Positions 34,165-43,232 of a stretch of 64,000 bases of DNA are shown here, piece after piece. A program made the translations under genes and the position numbers. Source of the stretch: UBA4479 sp963974935 (lineage in GTDB: Bacteria > Pseudomonadota > Alphaproteobacteria > Rhodospirillales > Casp-alpha2); the NCBI GenBank assembly GCA_963974935.1, contig CAXBEV010000004.1, positions 131,729-195,728 of the forward strand, in the 5' to 3' direction. The stretch's first letter is position 1. Each line of letters starts with the position of its first letter. The notes beneath the pieces were generated by a model. The model did no database searches. It had not been told where the DNA came from and saw only the letters and a list, made by a program, of their open reading frames with translations.

Positions 34165-34692
34165 TTAAACGCCGTCTTCGCGCATCTCGGCCTTAAACAG
34201 GCGCGCGCGTTTGACGTAGTGCTGTGCACTGTGAAGCAGCTGTTTTTCAGCGGCGGGGCCGACCTCTTTGATGACCTTGCCGGGCGCGCCGACGACCAGG
34301 GAATTGTCCGGGATCACGGTCCCTTCGGTGACAAGTGCCTTTGCCCCGATAATGCAATTTTTACCGATTTTGGCGTTATTGAGGATCACAGCCCCGATGC
34401 CGATCAGCGAATTGTCGCCGATGGTACATCCATGCAGCATCGCCATATGGCCGATGGTGACGTTGGCACCGACGGTGAGCGGGCATCCTTCGTCGGTGTG
34501 CAGAACGCTGTTTTCCTGCACGTTCGAGCCCTCGCCGATGATAATCGGGTCGTTATCGCCGCGCAGCACGGCACCGAACCAAATACTGGCGCCGGCTTCG
34601 AGCGTGACGCGGCCAATCACGTGTGCACCGGGTGCGATCCAATAATCGTCGCCCCGGGTCGTGACCTGTCTGTCGCCGAGTGTATATTTCAT
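34165..34692 (-). CDS. gamma carbonic anhydrase family protein
   Basis: A 175-residue left-handed beta-helix protein with hexapeptide repeats (GAVLRGDNDPI, VQENSVLHTDEG, VTIGHMAMLHGCTIGDNSLIGIGA). Zn-ligand histidines in the LHTD, GHMAMLHG region match the YrdA/PaaY group. The canonical Cam-type acidic loop is absent. Related proteins act as carbonic anhydrases or as thioesterases beside acyl-CoA pathways (PaaY). ATG 34692 is chosen because GGGAGGGG lies five bases upstream. It leads the ligase and citryl-CoA lyase operon. Confidence 0.9.
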   Translation of the reverse strand: MKYTLGDRQVTTRGDDYWIAPGAHVIGRVTLEAGASIWFGAVLRGDNDPIIIGEGSNVQENSVLHTDEGCPLTVGANVTIGHMAMLHGCTIGDNSLIGIGAVILNNAKIGKNCIIGAKALVTEGTVIPDNSLVVGAPGKVIKEVGPAAEKQLLHSAQHYVKRARLFKAEMREDGV

Positions 34693-34759
34693 GTGTGCCC
34701 CTCCCATGGTTTTGGGGAGTGTCGCACGCTGTCAAGGAAGTGTGAAGTAGCGCTGCAGT

Positions 34760-35968
34760 TCACCAAGTTTTGCCGGCGCGGATCAATTCCAAGATGTTCT
34801 GGGCGGGCTGCGGCCTAGCGAAGAAATATCCCTGGCCATAATGACAGGTAAGCGCTTTGAGGGCATCCGCCTGCGTCTCGGTCTCGATTCCTTCGGCGAC
34901 AATGTTCATTTCTAACGCCAAAGCAAGACCGACAATACTGTTGACGATGCGCTGGCTACTTTCGGACTCGTCCATGCTGTTCACAAAAGTTCGGTCGATT
35001 TTCAGGGTGTCGAGCGGGAACATGTGCAAATAGCTTAAGCTCGAATAGCCGGTCCCGAAATCGTCAATCGCAAGCGAAAGGCCTAGCGCCTTCAATTTTT
35101 TCAATGCTTCCGCCGCATGTGTCGGATTTTCAACCATCAACGTTTCGGTGATTTCCAGTTTCACTTGGGTAAGGTCGACCCCACTGTTATGGATAATTTC
35201 GCCGATTCGGTCGATTTCCTGCAGATCGGAGAGTTGTAAACCCGAGACGTTAGTGCTCATAAACGGCAGTTTGGCATCAGGAAACGACTGTTTGAACGCG
35301 TCTACAAACTGCACTTGGTCAGCAAGGCTGGTTTCGAGCGCAAAGCGACCAAGCTCGACGATTATACCGGTGTATTCGGCGAGCGGGATAAAATGCCCAG
35401 GCGACACAAAACTACCATCCGCTTTACGCCAGCGCATCAACGCTTCGACGCCCGCAAGCTGGCGCGTTTCGAGATCGATCAAGGGCTGATAGTGCATCTC
35501 GAATTCTTTTGATTCGAGCCCCTGCATCAAATCACGTTCGTCGTTGATGCGCTCAAACGCCAAACGACGTATCTCATCTAGGGACTTATCTTTGCTATTG
35601 GGATCACGCGCGATCCCGGAATAACGATTTTGGGCATCGCGAAAGCGCGTCAGCACGACGCGTAAAATCAGGTTCATCATCGGATCGGCTGAGGTCAGCG
35701 GCGCGATAAAGCGCGAACGCTGGATAACGATGACCTCGGTCTCTTGTACCGCAACAACTGTGGCCGAGCGTGGTGCATCGTCGATCATCGACATTTCGCC
35801 GATGATTTCCCCTGCGCCAAGTGACGCAATAATATGGTCCAAACCGTCTTTTTGGATGATCACATCGACGGCGCCGCGCTCAATAAACAGCGCATGCTGA
35901 CCGTGATCCCCCTGCTTAAAAATCACGTCATCCTTATGGTACACAGTCGAATAAACTGTCTCCGGCAC
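34760..35968 (-). CDS. cyclic nucleotide-binding (CNB) domain - EAL c-di-GMP phosphodiesterase fusion
   Basis: The protein has 402 residues. An N-terminal CNB domain (about 5-120) carries a phosphate-binding cassette (GEIIGEMSMIDDAPRSATV) with the Glu and Arg needed for cAMP or cGMP. An EAL domain fills about 150-400: EALMRW, the Asn in STNVSGL, LEITET, DDFGTGYSSL, LKIDR, AEGIET and QGYFFARP, so the catalytic metal and lysine residues appear complete. No GGDEF domain is present. GTG 35968 follows GGAGA by seven bases. The likely role is c-di-GMP hydrolysis gated by a cyclic mononucleotide. Confidence 0.92.
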   Translation of the reverse strand: MPETVYSTVYHKDDVIFKQGDHGQHALFIERGAVDVIIQKDGLDHIIASLGAGEIIGEMSMIDDAPRSATVVAVQETEVIVIQRSRFIAPLTSADPMMNLILRVVLTRFRDAQNRYSGIARDPNSKDKSLDEIRRLAFERINDERDLMQGLESKEFEMHYQPLIDLETRQLAGVEALMRWRKADGSFVSPGHFIPLAEYTGIIVELGRFALETSLADQVQFVDAFKQSFPDAKLPFMSTNVSGLQLSDLQEIDRIGEIIHNSGVDLTQVKLEITETLMVENPTHAAEALKKLKALGLSLAIDDFGTGYSSLSYLHMFPLDTLKIDRTFVNSMDESESSQRIVNSIVGLALALEMNIVAEGIETETQADALKALTCHYGQGYFFARPQPAQNILELIRAGKTW

Positions 35969-35995
35969 TGAAGTTTCTCCCAGAAGATATACGCA

Positions 35996-36010
35996 GAGGC
36001 CTCAGGCCTC
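35996..36010. repeat. perfect short palindrome upstream of the CNB-EAL gene
   Basis: GAGGCCT-C-AGGCCTC is a perfect dyad with 7-bp arms around one central base. It lies 28 bp upstream of the CNB-EAL start and about 80 bp downstream of the GlxA-type gene. It may be an operator or a weak transcription pause. No T-run follows. Confidence 0.35.
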
Positions 36011-36089
36011 ATCGAACCCCTTAAATGCAAAACTACGATTTAAATGGTTAATACGTTGATAATGCGATCAGGGCTGTTCTCATGTCGAT

Positions 36090-37043
36090 TTAGAAAGCGC
36101 GCCGCCGCTCCTCGCTCGGCGTAATATCAAACAGTTGCCGATAGCATTTGGAAAAATGCGCATGCGATACGAAACCCGCCGCCACCGCGACATCCACCAC
36201 CGGCAACGCGGTCTGTAAAAGCAGCAACCGCGCATGGCGCAGCCGTAAATCCAAATAAAAACGGTTTGGCGCACGCTTTGTATGCTCTTTGAACAACCGC
36301 TGCAGTTGGCGCGGTGTAATACCGACGTTTTCTGCTAGGTCTGCCGCACTTAAAGGCGTCTCAAGATTGGCTTCCATCACGGTGATTGCGTTCAATAGCT
36401 TTTGTGATTTAACCCGGATTACCGCATCACGGGCCTCGGTTTGCAAATCACCCGTGGTGCGAATGCGCTCATGTTGAAAATAGCGTGCAATCTCGGTCGC
36501 CAACGCAGGCCCATGATCCCGCGCCACCAATTGCAGCATCATATCCATCGACGCCGTGCCACCCGCCGAGGTAAAGCGGTCATGATCGATCTCAAACACC
36601 GTGCGGCTCACATCGATGGTCGGAAACGCTTCGCTAAAACTGCCCGCATTTTCCCAGTGGATGGTGCAGCGACGGCCTTCCAATAGGCCCGCATCTGCCA
36701 TCACCCAAGCGCCGGTGCTGACCCCGCCGACAGCTGCGCCATGACGCGCCAAGGTGCGCAGCCAGTTTTTCACATCGTTTCGCGAGACATTTTGCGGATT
36801 GTGTCCGGCGCAGACGATGATCACGTCGGTTTTTTGTATGGTGCCAGGCCCACGCTCGGACATCGTCGCAATGCCATTGCTGGCCAACACCGCGCCCCCT
36901 TCAGCGGACACGATATCCCACGTATATAGCTTTTGACCGGACAATTGATTGGCCGCGCGCAACGGTTCCACCGCGCAGACGAAGCTGACGCTCGCGTAGC
37001 CTGGGCAGAGCAAAAACGTGATGCGCGTGACCTTGGATGACAT
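36090..37043 (-). CDS. GlxA-family transcriptional regulator (DJ-1/PfpI - AraC)
   Basis: The protein has 317 residues. The first 190 form a DJ-1/PfpI-like domain (FLLCPGYASVSFVCAVEPLRAAN... GGVSTGAWVMADAGLLEGRRCTIHWE). The last 100 form an AraC helix-turn-helix pair (AADLAENVGITPRQLQRLFKEHTKRAPNRFY, VAVAAGFVSHAHFSKCYRQLF). Such regulators (GbdR, CdhR, ArgR-type) respond to betaine, carnitine or arginine. The ABC transporter operon lies directly upstream on the same strand (60 bp), so control of that transporter is plausible. Confidence 0.93.
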   Translation of the reverse strand: MSSKVTRITFLLCPGYASVSFVCAVEPLRAANQLSGQKLYTWDIVSAEGGAVLASNGIATMSERGPGTIQKTDVIIVCAGHNPQNVSRNDVKNWLRTLARHGAAVGGVSTGAWVMADAGLLEGRRCTIHWENAGSFSEAFPTIDVSRTVFEIDHDRFTSAGGTASMDMMLQLVARDHGPALATEIARYFQHERIRTTGDLQTEARDAVIRVKSQKLLNAITVMEANLETPLSAADLAENVGITPRQLQRLFKEHTKRAPNRFYLDLRLRHARLLLLQTALPVVDVAVAAGFVSHAHFSKCYRQLFDITPSEERRRAF

Positions 37044-37102
37044 GGCACTCCCCCGAGCCGCGTCCTCAGTACACCCAAATAGTATTCACTCTCGCGTTTC
37101 AA

Positions 37103-38896
37103 TCAATCGGCTAATGTGGATGAACCGGCAAAATTCAAATGGCAGCGGATACGATGACCGTCCGCCAGCACGGCCATGGGCGGCGCGTCAGTCACACAGA
37201 TGTTGCCAAGCCGATGTCGACACCGTGCTGCGAACGCGCAGCCGCCAAGCGCTTGGGCATGGTCCGGCGTTTGCGCCGGTAAATCAGACGACTCCCAACC
37301 GAATATCGCAGACAGCAAGGCTTCTGTATATGGATGATACGGTGGCTCGAATACCGCTTGTGTGGCGCCCTCTTCGACGATCTGCCCCATGTACATCACG
37401 ACGATCCGATCTGCGACGCTGCGGACCATACCAAGATCATGGCTGATCAGCACAACGCTGGTGCCAACCGTCCGCTGCATCTCGGCAAGGGCTTCAAGTA
37501 CCACCAACTGCACAGATGCATCCAACGCTGACACCGGCTCGTCTGCGATGATCGCTGCGGGGTTGCCGGCAAATGCGCGCGCGATGGCGACGCGCTGCTG
37601 CTGGCCGCCCGACAATTGGTGCGGTAACGCGCCTGCGACCGATGTCGGTAGTTGAACAGCGTCTATAAGTTTTAAGGCCTGCGCGCGTGCATCCGCGTCA
37701 CTTCGGGCGACCCCAAACTTGCGCAAAGCCCGCACGAGCTGCATACCGACACGCCGGCTCGGATTGAGGGTTTCGGCGGGATTTTGAAAGATCATCTGAA
37801 GTGCACGCACATCTTCGGGACTGCGCGCGTGCAATGCCAGATCAGAAAGGGCGTTCCCGCGCAGAGACACGGTGCCGGTATCTGCCAACTCAAGACCGAT
37901 TAAAAGCCTAGCCAGCGTCGTCTTGCCACTGCCCGATTCACCAACGATCGCGAGTGTCTCACCGGCCCGCACCCGGACGTCGACATGCCTGACCGCATGC
38001 ACTATGGCGTGATTCGTCTTGAAGGATTTTGAAAGCCGATTGCCGGCGAGCACCACGTCTCCGGAAACTTCGCGTGCCGGCACGGGTGCCGTGACATCGA
38101 CCATTGCTGCCAAAAGAGCCTGCGTATACGGATGCTGTGCGGCCTTGAACAGGTCTTCGCTCAGGCCGCTCTCGACCACACGGCCGTCCTGCATCACATA
38201 GAGGCGATCACACGTCTGGCGCAGCAACGCAAGATTGTGCGAGATAAAAACCAGTGCCGTGCCGAACTCAGCGGCGAGACTTTTGATCAACGCGACGATC
38301 TCAGCTTCGACCGTGGCATCCAAGGCCGTGGTGGGTTCGTCTAACAACAACACATCAGGTTTCGTCAACAACGCCATGGCGATCACGACCCGTTGTTGTT
38401 GGCCGCCCGAAACCTGATGCGGATAGGCCTTCATGATCCGCTCCGGATCCATGACACGGAGCGCGCCCAACATGTCCCGCGCCCGCGTCCATGCCGTATC
38501 CGCAGACACATCTTCATGACACATCAGCGCTTCGATCAATTGTGCGCTTAGGCGCATTGCCGGGTTCAGGGCTGCTGCGGGATCTTGATACACCATCGCG
38601 ATACCGGCACCGCGAACACGGCGAAGTGCAGCAGACGATAACGCCGCCATGTCTTTGCTCTTAAACAGAATTTGACCGTTTTCGACAACGCCGTTCCGGC
38701 CCAAATAGCGCATCACGGCCAACGCCAATGTGGATTTTCCGGACCCCGATTCACCGACAATCCCAATCGCCTCGCCTTGCATCACATGCAGATCGACATC
38801 CCGGACCGCGGCGACGTCGCGGCCACGCATAGCATAGGTCACCGACACATTGCAGCATGCCAGGACGGGTTCTTGTGAGGGGCTGGAATTACGCAT
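37103..38896 (-). CDS. dual ATP-binding protein of a peptide-type ABC transporter (two fused nucleotide-binding domains)
   Basis: The protein has 597 residues with two complete nucleotide-binding domains. Each has Walker A (GESGSGKST, GESGSGKTT), an SGGQQQR signature and Walker B (LLLDEPTTALD, IIADEPVSALD). The C-terminus has the oligopeptide/dipeptide-transporter extension with HPYTEAL and a cysteine pair region (CAFAARCRHRLGNICV) typical of DppF/OppF. The ATG lies inside the last codons of the permease gene. It replaces separate DppD and DppF. A longer reading to 39019 would run antisense to frame logic of the permease gene. Confidence 0.95.
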   Translation of the reverse strand: MRNSSPSQEPVLACCNVSVTYAMRGRDVAAVRDVDLHVMQGEAIGIVGESGSGKSTLALAVMRYLGRNGVVENGQILFKSKDMAALSSAALRRVRGAGIAMVYQDPAAALNPAMRLSAQLIEALMCHEDVSADTAWTRARDMLGALRVMDPERIMKAYPHQVSGGQQQRVVIAMALLTKPDVLLLDEPTTALDATVEAEIVALIKSLAAEFGTALVFISHNLALLRQTCDRLYVMQDGRVVESGLSEDLFKAAQHPYTQALLAAMVDVTAPVPAREVSGDVVLAGNRLSKSFKTNHAIVHAVRHVDVRVRAGETLAIVGESGSGKTTLARLLIGLELADTGTVSLRGNALSDLALHARSPEDVRALQMIFQNPAETLNPSRRVGMQLVRALRKFGVARSDADARAQALKLIDAVQLPTSVAGALPHQLSGGQQQRVAIARAFAGNPAAIIADEPVSALDASVQLVVLEALAEMQRTVGTSVVLISHDLGMVRSVADRIVVMYMGQIVEEGATQAVFEPPYHPYTEALLSAIFGWESSDLPAQTPDHAQALGGCAFAARCRHRLGNICVTDAPPMAVLADGHRIRCHLNFAGSSTLAD

Positions 38897-39722
38897 CGAG
38901 AGCACTTTCCCGAAGTCCATCGGCGAGCAGGTTGAAACCCAGCACCAACGAAGAGATCGCCAGCGCCGGCACCACCGCCATGTGCCCGGCAAAGCTGCCG
39001 AGCGGCTGCGTTTCCGCAATCATCTTGCCCCAATCCGGGTCCGGCGGTGGCAGGCCTAGGCCGAGATAGCCCAACATCGCAATGGTGATGGTGGTGTAGC
39101 CGAGTCGCAAACATACATCGACCATCAACGGTCCACGTGCATTCAGTAATATTTCGACGAACATGATATAAAGCGCGGACTCGCCGCGCGTTTGCGCCGC
39201 TGCAACGTAGTCGCGGTGTTTCAAATCCAAGGTGAGCGCACGCACAATACGCATGATCCCAGGTGCCGACGCGAAGGTAACGGCGAACACAATATTCAGT
39301 CCGCCTGCGCCTAAATAGCTGATGATCACGATGTACAAGACCATCACCGGAAACGACAAAAACACATTGCCAATAAACGAGACCGCTTCATCCCACCAGC
39401 CGCCTAAGTACCCAGCGGTGAGGCCCATGGCGATGCCGAGGACATAGGCGACGGCACTCGCCAACACGGTCCAGAACAGAACCTGGCGCGCGCCGAAGAT
39501 CACTCGCGCCAAAATATCGCGACCTTTATGATCGGTACCGAGCCAATAGGTGACGCCGCCTTCGCTCGTACTCAAAGGCAGCTTGAACGCATCCAACGCG
39601 GTGTTCGGGTCCAACAGCGGCAATATCGGCGCCAATAGCGCAAGTGCAAACCAAAACAGCACCAATGCCAATCCCAGCATCGCCAAGGGGCTTTCATACA
39701 GCCGTGTCCATATGCCGACCAT
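38889..39722 (-). CDS. ABC transporter permease, DppC/OppC type
   Basis: The protein has 277 residues with about six membrane helices and the EAA loop (YVAAAQTRGESALYIMFVEILLNARGPLMV). The N-terminal LLDPN and WLGTDHKGRDILARVIFGAR segments are hallmarks of OppC-type permeases. It shares one base with the preceding permease stop (TGATG). Together with the DppB-type subunit it forms the inner-membrane channel. Confidence 0.95.
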   Translation of the reverse strand: MVGIWTRLYESPLAMLGLALVLFWFALALLAPILPLLDPNTALDAFKLPLSTSEGGVTYWLGTDHKGRDILARVIFGARQVLFWTVLASAVAYVLGIAMGLTAGYLGGWWDEAVSFIGNVFLSFPVMVLYIVIISYLGAGGLNIVFAVTFASAPGIMRIVRALTLDLKHRDYVAAAQTRGESALYIMFVEILLNARGPLMVDVCLRLGYTTITIAMLGYLGLGLPPPDPDWGKMIAETQPLGSFAGHMAVVPALAISSLVLGFNLLADGLRESALDA

Positions 39723-40666
39723 CAGGCACGCACCTTATCGAAGCGGATACGCGGGTTCAGCACCATGTAGCCGACGTCCGAGATAAACTGCGATACCACC
39801 GCCACCAGAACCGCGATCAGCGTGCATGCTTCGATCACGTAGATGTCGCCGAACAGGGCGGCATCCAAAAGCAACTTGCCGAAGCCTTTGTAGGCAAAGA
39901 ACACTTCGACGATGATCACGCCGGACAATAGCCAATTCATCTGCAGCACGATCACTGTAAACGGGGCGATCAAGGCGTTGCGGAGCGCATGGCGAAACAC
40001 CACACGCTGATACGGCAGGCCTTTTAAAATCGCCGTGCGCACGTAATCGGACGTCATCACGTCAATCATCGCAGCCCGAGTCATGCGTGTCACATAGCCG
40101 AAATCGTAAATCACCAGCACGGCTGCAGGCAGGATGACTTCTGCCCAACGAAACCCCGCCGACATCGCCGACGTGCCGGGTAACCAGCCCAGCCAAAACA
40201 CAAACACCGCCGTCAGCAACGTCGCCGAAGCAAATTCCGGCACCGATGTGGTGATCACCGAAATGATGGAGATCGTCCGGTCCCTAAACGATGCTTCCCG
40301 AAGCCCCGCCAGCACCCCTAACATCAGCGACAACGGCACCATCACCGCGAACACCACAGCGGCGAGGATTGCCGTGTTACCAAGGCGAGGCCATAAGACA
40401 TCGGCAACCGGCACATTGAGCTCGATCGAGGTGCCGAAGTCCCCTTGCACAAGCTCGCCCAACCATTCCGCATAGCGGGCAACAAACGGCGCATCGTAGC
40501 CGTTTTCATCCAACCAGATCAGGCGTTGCTGTTCGCTTGAATACGGCCCCAAGACCTTACCGGCAACCGCAAGTTTATCGTGTTCGAACAGCACGAATAA
40601 CGCGAACGACACGGTCACCATAATAAGGATCATCGACACGAAGCGTTTCGCTGCGAGTTTCAACAT
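39722..40666 (-). CDS. ABC transporter permease, DppB/OppB type
   Basis: The protein has 314 residues with six membrane helices. It carries the OppB N-terminal pattern (FVSMILIMVTVSFALFVL), the AEWLGELVQGDFGTSI motif and the EAA loop (TAILKGLPYQRVVFRHALRNALIAPFTV). It lies 47 bp downstream of the substrate-binding protein. Functions with the DppC-type partner. Confidence 0.95.
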   Translation of the reverse strand: MLKLAAKRFVSMILIMVTVSFALFVLFEHDKLAVAGKVLGPYSSEQQRLIWLDENGYDAPFVARYAEWLGELVQGDFGTSIELNVPVADVLWPRLGNTAILAAVVFAVMVPLSLMLGVLAGLREASFRDRTISIISVITTSVPEFASATLLTAVFVFWLGWLPGTSAMSAGFRWAEVILPAAVLVIYDFGYVTRMTRAAMIDVMTSDYVRTAILKGLPYQRVVFRHALRNALIAPFTVIVLQMNWLLSGVIIVEVFFAYKGFGKLLLDAALFGDIYVIEACTLIAVLVAVVSQFISDVGYMVLNPRIRFDKVRA

Positions 40667-40713
40667 CCTTAGATGACTCCGTTAAGCAAAAGTCAGATAA
40701 ATCTGCTTATGAT

Positions 40714-42387
40714 TTATGTGTCGATCCAGACCTTGTTGAATTGGTGGTACTGAGTCGGGTGCGCCTCTAGATTACGCACTTTTTGATGCGCTAGGAAAAA
40801 CTTTGGCAACCAGACCGGTTGCACCATCACCGCATCGTCTTGGATAATACTCTGAACCGCTGCCATCTTCGCCTTTCGGTCACCCACATCAATTTGGGAT
40901 TCCGCATCCGTCAATGCCGCATCGAAGGCCGGGTTCGCATAGGCGGTTTCGTTCCACGGCACACCGCTACGATACGCGAGGCTCAACACCATGGTACCGA
41001 GCGGGCGATGTGTCCACGCGGTCAGACCAAAAGGCGCCTTGTTCCAGACGTCCCAATATTTTGCCGGCGGCATCACGTTCAGTGACAATCGAATACCCGC
41101 CGGCGCCAGTTGTTGTTTGAGGATTTCACAACTATGCTGCTGCCACGGGCCATCGGTGTTGCCGACGTCGATGCTGATATCCAGACCGTCCGGATAGCCT
41201 GCATCAACGATCAACGCCTTTGCTTCCGCGATGTCACGCTCCAGTTTCGGGAGCGCAGCATATTCAGGATGGATTGGTGCAATATGATGGTTTTCGCCCA
41301 ACAGACCGCGCCCCCGAAACACCTGCGCAGAATATGCCGTGTTGTCTGCAGCCAAGGTGATGGCGCGGCGCACGCGGCGGTCGTCAAACGGCTTTTCAGT
41401 GATACGCATCCGCATGCAGCCGGTTTGTGCCGTGATCGCTTCATAGACCGTGGTATTGGGCAAGCTGGCCGCGAGTTCCAACGACGGCATGTCAAAATCA
41501 AAGGTCATATCGACTTGCCCGGACGCAAGTGCGGCCAGTTGCGCCGTCGACGCGGAGCCGTGATCATAATAATGGATTTCATCCAGAAACACGTCACCGC
41601 CCCAATAGGCGCCAGGCACGCGTTTTAAGATCGCTTTTTCCCCGACCGCATATTCGCTGAGGATAAACGGCCCGGTGCCATTCGGCTTTTTCGATAGATC
41701 CCCATCAAAGTCGCGATGCACGATCATGGTCGGGTAGTTATAAAAATTCTCCGGAATCGACAGCACCGGCGAGTTCAGATGCAAACGTACGGTGTGGTCA
41801 TCGACTTTTTCCACCGCGCCAGATGTCATCCGTCGATTATCTTTGTCACCACTGGTCATCGCCGCGAACAAGCCGATATTCGATGATCCCGTGGCCGGGT
41901 CCAACCAACGCGTCAAATTGAACACCACATCATCGGCGTTGAAGTCATCACCGTTGTGCCATTTGACGCCTTTTCGCAGATAAAAGGTCCAGGTCTTTAG
42001 ATCGTCAGACGGCGCCCAACGCTCAGCTAAATATGGCCGAGTCACATTGTCCGCGCCCGTGATGGTCAGGTATTCGCACATGTGGCGCACAAGGTTGGCC
42101 TGCGGAGACCACGCAAACCGCGCCGGGTCGGTAAGTTCGTGCACTTCCATCGATACCCGCAACACGCCGCCAGCTTTTGCCGTTGCCGCATGGGCGCGAC
42201 CTGTAAATCCACCGGTCCCGATGGCGCCTGACATGGCATACGCCACGGGCGCAGCGATGCCCAACAATGTTGCTGTCCGCAAAAACTCGCGGCGGCTTAT
42301 TTTCCCGTTTAATAGGTCTGCATGAAGTACGGGCACGGCTGGATGTGCGCGGCCCTGCGCTTCGTGACCCATCTTTCGTTTTGCCAT
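40714..42387 (-). CDS. ABC transporter substrate-binding protein (family 5, peptide/nickel/opine type), Tat-exported
   Basis: The protein has 557 residues of the SBP_bac_5 family (YLAERWAPSDDLKTWTFYLRKGVKWHNGDDFNADDV). A twin-arginine signal (ISRREFLRTATLLG, about 29-42) precedes a hydrophobic segment ending near AHAAT. Tat export of a solute-binding protein suggests folding before export. The ligand cannot be read from sequence: peptides, opines and glutathione are all possible. AAGGAG lies 10 bases before the ATG. First gene of the transporter operon, with a TATAGT -10-like sequence about 70 bp upstream. Confidence 0.94.
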   Translation of the reverse strand: MAKRKMGHEAQGRAHPAVPVLHADLLNGKISRREFLRTATLLGIAAPVAYAMSGAIGTGGFTGRAHAATAKAGGVLRVSMEVHELTDPARFAWSPQANLVRHMCEYLTITGADNVTRPYLAERWAPSDDLKTWTFYLRKGVKWHNGDDFNADDVVFNLTRWLDPATGSSNIGLFAAMTSGDKDNRRMTSGAVEKVDDHTVRLHLNSPVLSIPENFYNYPTMIVHRDFDGDLSKKPNGTGPFILSEYAVGEKAILKRVPGAYWGGDVFLDEIHYYDHGSASTAQLAALASGQVDMTFDFDMPSLELAASLPNTTVYEAITAQTGCMRMRITEKPFDDRRVRRAITLAADNTAYSAQVFRGRGLLGENHHIAPIHPEYAALPKLERDIAEAKALIVDAGYPDGLDISIDVGNTDGPWQQHSCEILKQQLAPAGIRLSLNVMPPAKYWDVWNKAPFGLTAWTHRPLGTMVLSLAYRSGVPWNETAYANPAFDAALTDAESQIDVGDRKAKMAAVQSIIQDDAVMVQPVWLPKFFLAHQKVRNLEAHPTQYHQFNKVWIDT

Positions 42388-42504
42388 CGCGACAGCACTC
42401 CTTGACGTCTTTTTATTTCCGCTTCAAACGCACAACCGTTGCTGATCGTCCACAAACTCAGACTATAACAGGGAATAAAAGATGTCTAAGACCATCCGCA
42501 CAGC

Positions 42505-42960
42505 TTATACGGGAGTCATCCAGCGTCGTGTCGCGTCGTCGTCACTGCTTCTGGCATCGACCCATTTAGGCCCGTCCGGCGTATCTTCAAGCTTCCAAAA
42601 CGGCGCCCGGGTTTTTAGAAAATCAATCAGATAATGGCAAGCATCAAAGGCGGCTTCGCGATGCGCAGATGCAGCCGCCACCAGTACGATCTGGTCACCC
42701 GGCTCAAGCTTGCCGACCCGGTGGACGATCAGCGTCGCCTGTAATGGCCAGCGGGCACAGGCCTCGGCCTCGATTTCTTCTAAGGCCTTTTCAGTCATGC
42801 CCGGATAGTGTTCCAGCGTCATCGCGCCGACGGTCGCATCACCGGCCATGTCACGGACCAGACCGACGAACGAACACAATCCACCGATGCCGTGATTACC
42901 ATCGGTCAACAGCTTGAGTTCCTGACCAAGATCGAAATCGTGTTCTTGAACCCGGATCAT
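42505..42960 (-). CDS. moaE: molybdopterin synthase catalytic subunit
   Basis: The protein has 151 residues. MoaE pattern: GGLCSFVGLVRDM, LEHYPGMTEKALEEIE, VHRVGKLEPGDQIVLVAAASAHREAAFDAC, and the lysine-containing FLKTRAPFWKLE where the catalytic lysines lie. It transfers sulfur from MoaD thiocarboxylate to cyclic pyranopterin monophosphate. It is 5 bp after moaD and ends the Mo-cofactor block. Confidence 0.95.
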   Translation of the reverse strand: MIRVQEHDFDLGQELKLLTDGNHGIGGLCSFVGLVRDMAGDATVGAMTLEHYPGMTEKALEEIEAEACARWPLQATLIVHRVGKLEPGDQIVLVAAASAHREAAFDACHYLIDFLKTRAPFWKLEDTPDGPKWVDARSSDDDATRRWMTPV

Positions 42961-42965
42961 GACCT

Positions 42966-43220
42966 TCAGCCCCCGGTGACCGGTGGAAAGAACGCAATCT
43001 CATCGCCATCGTTGACGGGATGATCGAGGGCGACGTGAGATTGATTGACCGCACAGCGCACCAAATCACCTTCGGCAAAGGCCTCTGCAAACCCGTCGCC
43101 CCGTCCGCGCTGCCATGCGACCAAGTCTTTGACGGTGGTGACGTCATCCGGCAGCGTCACGTCTTCTGCCGACGTCCCAGTGCGCTCACGCACCCATGCG
43201 AAATAAAGAATTTTCACCAT
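42966..43220 (-). CDS. moaD: molybdopterin synthase sulfur carrier subunit
   Basis: An 84-residue ubiquitin-like protein that starts ILYFAWVRERTG and ends in the required Gly-Gly (FFPPVTGG). The terminal glycine is adenylated and thiocarboxylated. It is directly upstream of moaE and follows moeA by 12 bp, in the usual alphaproteobacterial order. Confidence 0.95.
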   Translation of the reverse strand: MVKILYFAWVRERTGTSAEDVTLPDDVTTVKDLVAWQRGRGDGFAEAFAEGDLVRCAVNQSHVALDHPVNDGDEIAFFPPVTGG

Positions 43221-43232
43221 TCTATCCTGCCA

